A stretch of 12,499 nt of DNA from Candidatus Iainarchaeum sp. (lineage in GTDB: Archaea; Micrarchaeota; Micrarchaeia; Anstonellales; Bilamarchaeaceae): positions 1 to 12,499 of the forward strand of contig JAQTMJ010000008.1 of the NCBI GenBank assembly GCA_028714395.1, read 5' to 3'. The notes beneath the pieces are model-generated. The model did no database searches and was not told where the DNA came from. It saw only the letters and a program-made list of their open reading frames with translations. The first letter of the stretch is position 1, and each line of letters starts with the position of its first letter. A program made the position numbers and the translations under genes. Positions 6,613 to 12,499 of the stretch are shown here, piece after piece.

Positions 6613-7926
6613 ATGAGCCTCAATGTCAAGGGGGAGCCACGCCCTGCGCTCACCCTCCTCGTGATAATCGCCATCGGAATCATAGTCGGCATAGTGATAC
6701 GGAGCGGCAACTACTTCTGGCTCATGGTGATACCGAACACGTTCGCGCTTGCGCTGACTTTCGTGATCCTGTTCGCCTACAACGCTGCGGGCAGCTACGA
6801 GAAAAGCAGCAGGAAGCGCCTGCCCGACCTGAGCGTGATAATACCGTCCTACAATTCCAAATCCACGATTTTCAAGACCCTGGACGCGGTGAAGGCCTCC
6901 AAATACCCTGGAAAGATGGAAGTGATAGTGGTTGACGACGGCAGCACTGATGGCTCCAGGGAGCTGCTCAAAACAGCCGAGGGCATCCGTCTGCTGGTGC
7001 TGGAAAAGAACAGGGGCAAGGCCGGCGCCATAAACATCGCGCTCAAGGGCGCCAAAGGCGAAGTGGTGGCCTGCGTGGACTCTGATTCATACCCCGAGCC
7101 CGACGCGTTCGCAGAGGCGGTCTCGGTGCTCATGGAGGACAGCGGGATAGGAGTCGTGTCATGCTTCGTGAAGGTCGCGAATCCCAACAACCTGCTGAAG
7201 AAATTCCAGGAGATAGAGTTCATGACCGGGTTCGGCTTCTTCCAGATAGGGGTGCACTTCCTGGACGCCATATCGGTCGCGCCTGGTCCGACTTCTATTT
7301 TCAGGAAAAGCGCCCTGGAAAAAGTCGGGGGCTTTGACGAGCACAACATAACCGAGGACCTGGAAATCGTATGGAGGCTCAGGAAGAACGGGTACAGGAT
7401 AGGGCACACCCCCCATGCTGTCATATACACCGAGGTGCCCGGGGACCTGGGGAGCCTGTTCAAGCAAAGGATACGCTGGTACAGGGGGATATTCTACAAC
7501 GTCCAGAAGCACGCGGATTTGCTGTTCAACCCCAAGTACGGGCTTTTTTCCATGCTTGTGCTCCCCTTCTCCTTCGCAGGGGAATTTGCCGGGGTGGCGC
7601 TCAGCTTCTCGTTTGCGTACATAACCCTCGCCCAGCTGGCGTGGGGTGCCCAGTATGTATGGGCCGCGTTCTCCATAGGCGCGCCCTTTTCCATGGTGAG
7701 CGCGGGCCCGGGGGTGAGCGCGGCGGCGGTGGTAATGGGCTTCATGCTCGTATGCCCCTGGATACTGGTCGTGTACCTCAGCTACGCCATCGGGGGCAGG
7801 GACATAGGAATCCTGGACATTCCGGTCATACTCCTGTTCTTCCTGTTCTACGGCCCGCTAATTTCGCTGTTCTACTGCATAACCTTCTTAAAGGAGGTAA
7901 ACCGGAGTGATTACACATGGAAGTGA
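6613..7926 (+). CDS. Membrane-embedded family 2 glycosyltransferase (processive type)
   Basis: This enzyme transfers sugar from a nucleotide-sugar donor on the cytoplasmic face of the membrane, probably for a surface polysaccharide, glycan or glycolipid. The 437-residue product starts with two membrane segments (about 12-30 and 35-57). The GT-A catalytic domain follows (about 71-300): SVIIPSYNS at the nucleotide site, DDGSTD (108-113), DSD (156-158) for metal, TED (247-249) with the catalytic Asp, and QRIRW (285-289), the Q-x-x-R-W signature of processive synthases such as cellulose, hyaluronan and chitin synthases. Three or four more membrane segments lie at about 313-340, 368-391 and 402-426. 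All key residues are present. Donor and product cannot be told from sequence. It is preceded by a strong TATA box and overlaps the next gene by 10 bases, implying an operon with coupled translation. Confidence 0.93.
   Translation: MSLNVKGEPRPALTLLVIIAIGIIVGIVIRSGNYFWLMVIPNTFALALTFVILFAYNAAGSYEKSSRKRLPDLSVIIPSYNSKSTIFKTLDAVKASKYPGKMEVIVVDDGSTDGSRELLKTAEGIRLLVLEKNRGKAGAINIALKGAKGEVVACVDSDSYPEPDAFAEAVSVLMEDSGIGVVSCFVKVANPNNLLKKFQEIEFMTGFGFFQIGVHFLDAISVAPGPTSIFRKSALEKVGGFDEHNITEDLEIVWRLRKNGYRIGHTPHAVIYTEVPGDLGSLFKQRIRWYRGIFYNVQKHADLLFNPKYGLFSMLVLPFSFAGEFAGVALSFSFAYITLAQLAWGAQYVWAAFSIGAPFSMVSAGPGVSAAAVVMGFMLVCPWILVVYLSYAIGGRDIGILDIPVILLFFLFYGPLISLFYCITFLKEVNRSDYTWK
7904..7910 (+). promoter_or_regulatory. 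Ribosome binding site of the thioredoxin-like gene
   Basis: GGAGTGA lies six bases before ATG 7917, inside the end of the glycosyltransferase gene. An in-frame stop at 7908-7910 excludes any earlier start. The stronger AGGAGGT at 7892-7898 is too far away (18 bases) and is probably just glycosyltransferase codons. Confidence 0.5.
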
Positions 7927-8564
7927 AGAACCAGGTACTCCTGAAGGCGGCATTGGTCACCATAGTGCTCTTCGCGGCTTCGCTGTACATCGGGTACAGC
8001 ATCGAATCCCAGAGCTACACCAGCACGGAAAGCAAGCTGAACGAGTTCCACGAGGAGCTTGAAAACGCGCTCCTTTTCTCGCTCTTCATCCAGACGCATA
8101 ACCAGACCGAATCAACCTGCGCGGTGCTCAGGGACCAGCTTGACGCGAGCGGGCAGAACGCCTTGGAGATATCGCAGGAGCTGGAGGACAACAAAGTTAC
8201 GGTGTTCACCGACTACAACCAGCTCAGGGGCAGGTACTTCCTGGCGAACATGAGGTTCTACCTCATGCTCAGGGAATACAAACAAGAATGCGGGGACCAG
8301 AGCCTGGAGCCCATACTGTTCTTTTACAGAACCTACGGAGACTGCCCGACCTGCTATACCCAGGGGAGGGTGCTGGACACCGTGCGCGCGGAGTGCGAAA
8401 ACGCGAGAGTGTTCGCGTTCCCGGCCGATTCCGAGGACCTGGCAATGATACGGGCATTCAAAACATATTACAACATAACCGGCACGCCTTCGCTCGTGAT
8501 ACGGGATGCAACCTACAACGGCGTGATTGAGACTGACAGGATAAAAGCGCTCATAGGCTGTTGA
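7917..8564 (+). CDS. Membrane-anchored thioredoxin-fold protein (CPTC)
   Basis: Probably an extracytoplasmic thiol-disulfide oxidoreductase. The 215-residue product has a short charged N-terminus, one membrane segment (about 8-28), then an outward-facing region. Residues 35-125 look mainly helical and may be a coiled spacer. The C-terminal part (about 130-215) reads as a thioredoxin fold: a strand PILFFYRTY, the active-site motif CPTC (143-146), a strand ARVFAFPA, and GTPSLVI with the expected cis-proline at 191. Other cysteines are at 68, 125, 160 and the C-terminal 215. NQT and NIT sequons agree with an outside location. It overlaps the glycosyltransferase stop by 10 bases, so the two are translated together. 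It faces the adenosyltransferase tail to tail with 29 bases between stops. The substrate is unknown. The fold call rests on motif and order; the family name is uncertain. Confidence 0.85.
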   Translation: MEVKNQVLLKAALVTIVLFAASLYIGYSIESQSYTSTESKLNEFHEELENALLFSLFIQTHNQTESTCAVLRDQLDASGQNALEISQELEDNKVTVFTDYNQLRGRYFLANMRFYLMLREYKQECGDQSLEPILFFYRTYGDCPTCYTQGRVLDTVRAECENARVFAFPADSEDLAMIRAFKTYYNITGTPSLVIRDATYNGVIETDRIKALIGC

Positions 8565-8593
8565 ACAGGGAGCATTTCCGCACAGGTGCAAAC

Positions 8594-9130
8594 CTACCTC
8601 CAAAGGGTTTCAGGCACCTTTTTTTTGTAGTTTATGCTCCGCGCGAACATGAACAGCAGGTCGCTCAGCCTGTTGAGGTAAATCGGTATGGCGTCGTTCA
8701 CGCCCTCCTGCCTTTTGAGCGCAACGACCTTGCGCTCGGCTTCGCGGCATATCACCCTGGCCAGGTGCATGAGCGAGGCGGTCTTGCTTCCACCCGGAAG
8801 CACGAAGCTGGTTATCTTCGGAAGGCCCGCGTCTATCGCGTCTATCATCTCCTCCAGCTCCGAAGCCTTCTGCGGGGAAAGCCGCGGAATCGCTATCTTT
8901 TCTCCTAGCGGGGTCGCAAGGTCAGAACCCAGAACGAAAAGGGTGCGCTGTATTTTCAGGAGCTTTTCCCTGAGCTCCGGGTCCTCGGAGAACGCGATCA
9001 CTATGCCTATTACCGAATTGAGTTCATCGACCTTTCCGGTGGCTTCAATGCGCGCATCATCCTTGGCGACCACCCTTCCGCCTATTATGCTGGTCTCGCC
9101 GCCATCCCCTTTCCTAGTGTAAATCTTCAT
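8594..9130 (-). CDS. PduO-type cob(I)alamin adenosyltransferase
   Basis: This enzyme moves the adenosyl group of ATP onto cob(I)alamin to make adenosylcobalamin, the cofactor of B12-dependent mutases and class II ribonucleotide reductases. The 178-residue product shows the PduO-family landmarks in order: the ATP-binding N-terminus YTRKGDGGETS (4-14), ARIEATGKVDELNS (26-39), LPGGSKTASLMHLARVICREAER (111-133), and YLNRLSDLLFMFAR (151-164). The length is that of a single-domain enzyme. ATG 9130 is chosen because GGTGG lies five bases upstream; the GTG at 9139 would add MVA in front of the conserved MKIYTRKGD and has no such site. It is third in an operon after pus10 and the A24 peptidase, starting nine bases after the peptidase stop. 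No cobalamin synthesis or B12-dependent enzyme is in the window, so corrinoid salvage is a plausible role. Confidence 0.95.
   Translation of the reverse strand: MKIYTRKGDGGETSIIGGRVVAKDDARIEATGKVDELNSVIGIVIAFSEDPELREKLLKIQRTLFVLGSDLATPLGEKIAIPRLSPQKASELEEMIDAIDAGLPKITSFVLPGGSKTASLMHLARVICREAERKVVALKRQEGVNDAIPIYLNRLSDLLFMFARSINYKKKVPETLWR
8619..8626 (+). terminator. Putative U-tract terminator of the glycosyltransferase operon
   Basis: Eight consecutive T residues lie 55 bases after the stop of the thioredoxin-like gene, the longest T run I noticed in the window. The run is antisense to the three consecutive Lys codons near the C-terminus of the convergent adenosyltransferase. Confidence 0.45.
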
Positions 9131-9135
9131 TGCCA

Positions 9136-9141
9136 CCACCT
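9136..9141 (-). promoter_or_regulatory. Ribosome binding site deciding the adenosyltransferase start
   Basis: On the minus strand AGGTGG overlaps the TAG stop of the A24 peptidase gene and ends five bases before ATG 9130. This favours ATG 9130 over GTG 9139. Confidence 0.55.
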
Positions 9142-9991
9142 ACATGGTTATGGAATAGGTGAGCAGGTCGCCCACCAGAATTGTTATCAGGAGCGCCAGG
9201 AGCACGAACGGAAGGAAAGGCGGGAGCTCCTTGTACACATATATTTCTTTCACTTTCAGTTTCCCGAGGCGCCTGATTTCCCCGGCATCCAGCAGCCTCT
9301 TCACCCCGTACTTCCTGACCGTTTCCGGCATGAGCTCCGGGGCCGCCAGGTCGCCCTCCTCTATTTCAGAGAGTTTGGTTTTTCGCGCAAGGGATTCCAT
9401 GAGGGGCTGCTTGTAAACCAGGAACAGCATGGAGGAAAGGAGCAGTATGCTCACCATCATCACGTAGCCGATGCCGAAAATCCCGGTGGATATTATGAAG
9501 TACATCAGGAGCACGTAGACCGGCACAAGGAGCAGGTATTCCAGCCTGCCTTTTTTGCCTTTCAATGCTATGTTAAGCAGGATGTGGCAGAAGAAATAGA
9601 GCGCAAAGAGCAGGCAGGACGTTATTATGATTGAGAACGCAGGCGGGAAATTGAAGAGCGCTTTCGCTCCTGAGGGAAAGACCGGCAGCAGCAGCGCAAG
9701 CGAGGAAAGCACGTACACATCCGCTTCGCCCACATAGCCCAGCCTGTAGGAAAGGTAGCCCGCGGCGAAGATGAAGGCAGCGGTTGCGATGCCGTAGATG
9801 AAAACATCCTGCTGGAAGTACACGAGATTGGCAAGGAGCGAAACGGCCAGGAACGCATAGAGCACCTTGTCCGGGACCGTGCGATTGCTGCGCACGTCGT
9901 AGTATGTCGCAACGCCTGTGCCCAGCAGCGCGATTGCCATGCGCGCCAATTCACCGGGAAGCTCAATCCTCTGGAGCAGGAATTCAAACAT
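9140..9991 (-). CDS. A24-type aspartic peptidase (prepilin/preflagellin peptidase-like)
   Basis: Members cut the class III signal peptides of archaeal pilins and archaellins at the cytoplasmic side of the membrane. The 283-residue product is highly hydrophobic, with about seven membrane segments. The first catalytic Asp is D32 in YYDVRSNRTVPD, just after the first membrane segment. The second is D91 in VGEADVYVL, a variant of the GxGD-like motif (GEAD here), before the next hydrophobic stretch. A soluble, charged part (about 196-255) precedes a final membrane segment (259-278). This C-terminal extension makes the protein longer than a minimal FlaK/PibD. The ATG overlaps the pus10 stop by 8 bases, with GTGAT upstream as ribosome binding site, so it is co-translated with pus10. 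No pilin or archaellin gene is in the window, so the substrate is unknown. Confidence 0.85.
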   Translation of the reverse strand: MFEFLLQRIELPGELARMAIALLGTGVATYYDVRSNRTVPDKVLYAFLAVSLLANLVYFQQDVFIYGIATAAFIFAAGYLSYRLGYVGEADVYVLSSLALLLPVFPSGAKALFNFPPAFSIIITSCLLFALYFFCHILLNIALKGKKGRLEYLLLVPVYVLLMYFIISTGIFGIGYVMMVSILLLSSMLFLVYKQPLMESLARKTKLSEIEEGDLAAPELMPETVRKYGVKRLLDAGEIRRLGKLKVKEIYVYKELPPFLPFVLLALLITILVGDLLTYSITM

Positions 9992-11087
9992 AGCTCATCA
10001 CATCGTCAAGGAAATCATCATGTATCTGGGCCACCAAAAGCTTTATACACTTCGCATCCTTGCCGGTTGCCCCGGTGATGCTTGGATTTGTCCTGCCCAG
10101 GTCGCCGTTCACGAATTCCTTTATGTAGGTGCCTGCCTCTGAAAGTATGAAGAGCCTGGGCGGCGCTTCGGAAATTACGCGCAAATCGAGTATCCTCCTC
10201 TTGCGCACCAGGTCGCTCCTGCGGTGCGCCACCCGCTGCGGGGTGCGCTGGCTGAGCACTGCGCCTTTCAGCGACAGTATGGCTTCCAAATCCCGGCGCT
10301 CGAAGCCCTTGATTTCTATTTCGGCCTCGTAGGCCTTGTCGAAGTGGGAATCCGAAATGAGCGCCACTTCCGAATTGTGCACATAGCGCAAATCCGAGAT
10401 TTCAACGCCTTTATTGGCGTTCACCCTGGCCGCTAAGAGCGAAAGCGGGCATTTGGCTTCCAGGGGCTTCCTTATCTCCAGGATGAAGGGGCGCCCGGCT
10501 GTGTTCAGCACGTCTATGTCCTCCCTTCCCGAGGAGTGCAGCTCTGCGTCCCGGGCCCTGTAAAGCCCCTTCCCGGCTTCGGAGAGTATGTCTTCAATGG
10601 AATTGTACCTCACGCCTTTGAAATCGCACTCGCTGCATCCCTTTCCCGAACAGCTAGTGCAGGTCCATGTGCTCTGGGCCAGTTCCGGGCTGTACTTTTT
10701 GTACCTTCCGAAAACGAATATGTCCGAGCGCTCGAAGCGCACTTCCATGCGCGAGAAATCGAAAATCAGCTTTCCGTCCGCCCTGGAGAAATCATAAACA
10801 AGGCCGCTAAGCTTCTCTATTTTGCCTGCAATCAGATGGTTGAATTCGCTCTTTATGCTCACGCCGAGCCCGTAATCCCACACATCCTCCTCGCGGGCCA
10901 TCATGTCCCTGGGAATCTCGGAGCTTATGGCGAATTTTTTCACATCGCCTGGAATGAGTTCGAGCGCTTTCTGGGCCAGCTCACCAAGCCTTGAGCTTGC
11001 GCCCCTGCATATGTGGCACTCGGAATCCGCGCACTGCGGGAGCTTTGAGCGGTTGCGCTTCCTGCAGTTTTCGCAGAGTGCAATCAT
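9984..11087 (-). CDS. pus10: tRNA pseudouridine synthase Pus10
   Basis: Archaeal Pus10 makes pseudouridine at positions 54 and 55 of tRNA. With the ATG at 11087 the product has 367 residues. The N-terminal domain has zinc ligands CENC (5-8) and CHIC (24-27), then a THUMP-like region. A second cysteine group, CTSC-x4-CSEC (143-154), belongs to the domain boundary, as in the family (CxxCxGxGCxxC). The catalytic motif is SGREDIDV (186-193), with Asp190 of R-E-D the likely nucleophile. It is followed by GRPFILEI (198-205) and the C-terminal signature EAGTYIKEFVNGDLGRTNPS (317-336). The frame extends to ATG 11108, but 11087 is preferred: the shared TATA box is centred only about 14 bases before 11108 and about 35 before 11087. 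It is the first gene of the operon with the A24 peptidase and the adenosyltransferase. Confidence 0.95.
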   Translation of the reverse strand: MIALCENCRKRNRSKLPQCADSECHICRGASSRLGELAQKALELIPGDVKKFAISSEIPRDMMAREEDVWDYGLGVSIKSEFNHLIAGKIEKLSGLVYDFSRADGKLIFDFSRMEVRFERSDIFVFGRYKKYSPELAQSTWTCTSCSGKGCSECDFKGVRYNSIEDILSEAGKGLYRARDAELHSSGREDIDVLNTAGRPFILEIRKPLEAKCPLSLLAARVNANKGVEISDLRYVHNSEVALISDSHFDKAYEAEIEIKGFERRDLEAILSLKGAVLSQRTPQRVAHRRSDLVRKRRILDLRVISEAPPRLFILSEAGTYIKEFVNGDLGRTNPSITGATGKDAKCIKLLVAQIHDDFLDDVMSYV

Positions 11088-11117
11088 GACTTTCTTACTG
11101 CCCCACATAATAAAAAA

Positions 11118-11127
11118 CTATATAAAG
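11118..11127. promoter_or_regulatory. Bidirectional TATA element between pus10 and the DUF4139 gene
   Basis: The near-palindrome CTATATAAAG reads as TATATAAA on the plus strand and TTTATATA on the minus strand. With the usual offset of about 25 bases it would start pus10 transcripts near 11097 (leader about 10 bases to ATG 11087) and DUF4139 transcripts near 11147 (leader about 30 bases). No other convincing TATA box is seen in this 90-base gap. Confidence 0.55.
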
Positions 11128-11168
11128 CGAGCGAAGGAATTGCCAGTAAGCCTTAATAGAAGGATTCG

Positions 11169-11172
11169 GGTG
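11169..11172 (+). promoter_or_regulatory. Weak ribosome binding site of the DUF4139 gene
   Basis: GGTG, within cgggtg, lies five bases before ATG 11178. It matches part of the archaeal consensus GGAGGTGAT and agrees with a short leader from the upstream TATA element. Confidence 0.4.
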
Positions 11173-11177
11173 TTTAT

Positions 11178-12499
11178 ATGGAAGTAAAGAAAACAGCTTT
11201 GATTTTTGCCGCGATTTTCCTCGCAGGGGTGGCATTGCTCTACTCCTTCGGGGGGACGCAGAACCAGGGGGAGAAGCTCGTACTCTACAACGGTTTTGCA
11301 TACTACGAGCAGAGCGTGGCGCTCCAGGGCGGAGCAACGAGCTACGCGTTCGAGCTGCCCTACGGGGTTGAATCTGATTCTGTGAAGCTGCGCGTGGTGA
11401 ATGGCTATGTTGTGAGCCAGTACATCCAGGAAGCGAACTACACCAGCATGGAGAAGCTGCTCGCATCCTACGTCGGGAAGCAGGTTTCGGTTTACGACAG
11501 CAACGGCAGGGAGATAAATGGCACGCTGCTCAAATACGACGGAAGGGCTTATGTGCAGACTCCTGAGGGCCTGTTCGTGATAACACCCTCATATTCCATG
11601 CTGCCCGGGTTCAGCGGGAACCTGAGCGACAAAAACGCGAGCGTAGTGTTCTTAGTAGGCTCGGGCAGCCAGAACTCAGTGTTAAACGGCAAGCTCAGCT
11701 ATCTCATGGACTCCATATCCTGGAGCCCGGACTACACGCTTTACCTGAACGGGAACGGGGGAACCCTCGCGCTCGCAGGGGCGGTGAGCAACACTGCCAA
11801 GGACTATGACAATGTGTCGCTGAGCCTGTTCTACGGCCAGGTAAGGAGGACTTCCAGAAACATATATTACCAGACGAACTACGATTATGCGGCTGGAGTG
11901 AGCAAGGCCTCTGAATCAGCGCCTGCGCCGAATTACGCGCCCCAGAGCGTGTCCGAGTATTACAAATTCGACCTGGGCAACGTTGCGCTGAGGAAAGGGC
12001 AGAGCGAGTTCACGCTCTTCGAGAAGAAGGCGAATTCGATAAGCAAGACTTATGAAATGCAGGTGACTGGCTACTCGGGCTCTGAAGAGAGCTACAGCCC
12101 GCTGGCCATAAAGCTCAGCATAAACAACAGCCAGGGCAACGGGCTCGGAGTTGCGCTGCCTGCAGGAAACATAAGGGTGATGGACGAGAACGGCTTTGTG
12201 GGCGAGGACAACGCCCTGGAAACCGCCAACGGCGAGAACATGGTCCTCTACATAGGGGACGCTTTCGACGTTGTTGGGTTGAGCAGGCTGATGAACCAGA
12301 GCACCCAGGAGGTGGTGAGCTGCGACCCGCGCATTATGGCTGCGAAGAACGCGCCGCTGTGCGTGAACGAGATGGGCAGCATATACACGAACACCTACAC
12401 CTACCAGGCGGATGTGAAGAACAAGAAGAACACGAGCGCGGATGTGGTGCTCAGCTACTCGCCATACGGGGACTGGGTGATGGTGAATGAGAATATACC
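11178..12499 (+). CDS. Membrane-anchored DUF4139 domain protein, 3' partial
   Basis: The frame is open from ATG 11178 to the right edge (440 codons, no stop). The N-terminus has MEVKK, then one hydrophobic segment (about 6-24) that is a membrane anchor or signal peptide, so the rest is outside the cell. Residues 33-165 form a beta-rich region with repeated short strands, as in the N-terminal part of this family. The DUF4139 domain follows: SWSPDYTLYL (181-190), ALAGAVSNTAKDYDNVSLSLFYG (198-220), YYKFDLGNVALRKGQSEFTLF (261-281), and LPAGNIRVMDENGFVGED (327-344). The function of DUF4139 is not established. Eight N-x-S/T sequons (Asn 87, 114, 148, 153, 212, 316, 373, 418) suggest a glycosylated surface protein. 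It is divergent from pus10 and shares its promoter region. The C-terminus is missing here. Confidence 0.85.
   Translation, partial: MEVKKTALIFAAIFLAGVALLYSFGGTQNQGEKLVLYNGFAYYEQSVALQGGATSYAFELPYGVESDSVKLRVVNGYVVSQYIQEANYTSMEKLLASYVGKQVSVYDSNGREINGTLLKYDGRAYVQTPEGLFVITPSYSMLPGFSGNLSDKNASVVFLVGSGSQNSVLNGKLSYLMDSISWSPDYTLYLNGNGGTLALAGAVSNTAKDYDNVSLSLFYGQVRRTSRNIYYQTNYDYAAGVSKASESAPAPNYAPQSVSEYYKFDLGNVALRKGQSEFTLFEKKANSISKTYEMQVTGYSGSEESYSPLAIKLSINNSQGNGLGVALPAGNIRVMDENGFVGEDNALETANGENMVLYIGDAFDVVGLSRLMNQSTQEVVSCDPRIMAAKNAPLCVNEMGSIYTNTYTYQADVKNKKNTSADVVLSYSPYGDWVMVNENI

Noticed and set aside
6849..7463. A 204-codon minus-strand frame inside the glycosyltransferase gene
   Set aside because: The plus strand has all family 2 glycosyltransferase motifs; this is an antisense shadow.
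8112..8603. A 163-codon minus-strand frame opposite the thioredoxin-like gene
   Set aside because: The plus strand carries CPTC and the cis-proline motif, and overlaps its operon partner normally.
10536..10994. A 152-codon plus-strand frame inside pus10
   Set aside because: Antisense shadow of a gene with clear Pus10 motifs.
7917..11250. Similar N-termini (MEVK plus hydrophobic segment) of the thioredoxin-like and DUF4139 proteins
   Set aside because: The likeness is limited to a few residues and a membrane segment; the rest is unrelated, so common ancestry is not supported.

Overview
The window is archaeal. Its left edge cuts into the large subunit of DNA polymerase D (DP2), an enzyme restricted to archaea and absent from Crenarchaeota. 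The right half carries an archaeal-type Pus10 tRNA pseudouridine synthase. AGG and ATA codons are frequent, TATA-like boxes precede transcription units, and several start codons lie about 25-30 bases from a TATA box, as in leaderless archaeal mRNAs. The DNA is fairly GC-rich and about 95% coding. A euryarchaeal or DPANN-type genome fits; I cannot name the lineage from this sequence alone.

Layout, left to right. (1) The 3' part of polC (DP2), plus strand. (2) Two adjacent plus-strand genes for Cys-rich proteins, which I find to be diverged full-length paralogues of each other, of unknown function. (3) argG (argininosuccinate synthase) on the minus strand, meeting that pair tail to tail with one base between the stop codons. 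(4) A divergent AT-rich control region of about 137 bases, then a plus-strand gene for a small multi-CxxC zinc-binding protein. (5) A TATA box and a plus-strand two-gene operon: a membrane-embedded processive-type family 2 glycosyltransferase overlapping by 10 bases a membrane-anchored, outward-facing thioredoxin-fold protein with a CPTC active site. (6) A minus-strand three-gene operon, in transcription order pus10, an A24-type (prepilin/preflagellin) peptidase, and a PduO-type cobalamin adenosyltransferase. The first two overlap by 8 bases; the adenosyltransferase starts 9 bases after the peptidase stop. (7) A promoter region with a near-palindromic TATA element serving both directions, then the start of a plus-strand gene for a membrane-anchored extracellular DUF4139 protein that runs off the right edge.

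The genes fall into information processing (DP2, Pus10), small-molecule metabolism (ArgG, adenosyltransferase) and the cell surface (glycosyltransferase, thioredoxin-like protein, A24 peptidase, DUF4139 protein). The parts with no ready explanation are the tandem Cys-rich paralogues and the zinc-binding protein next to argG. I saw no tRNA, rRNA, CRISPR array, insertion sequence or attachment site. No gene-free stretch exceeds 300 bases.
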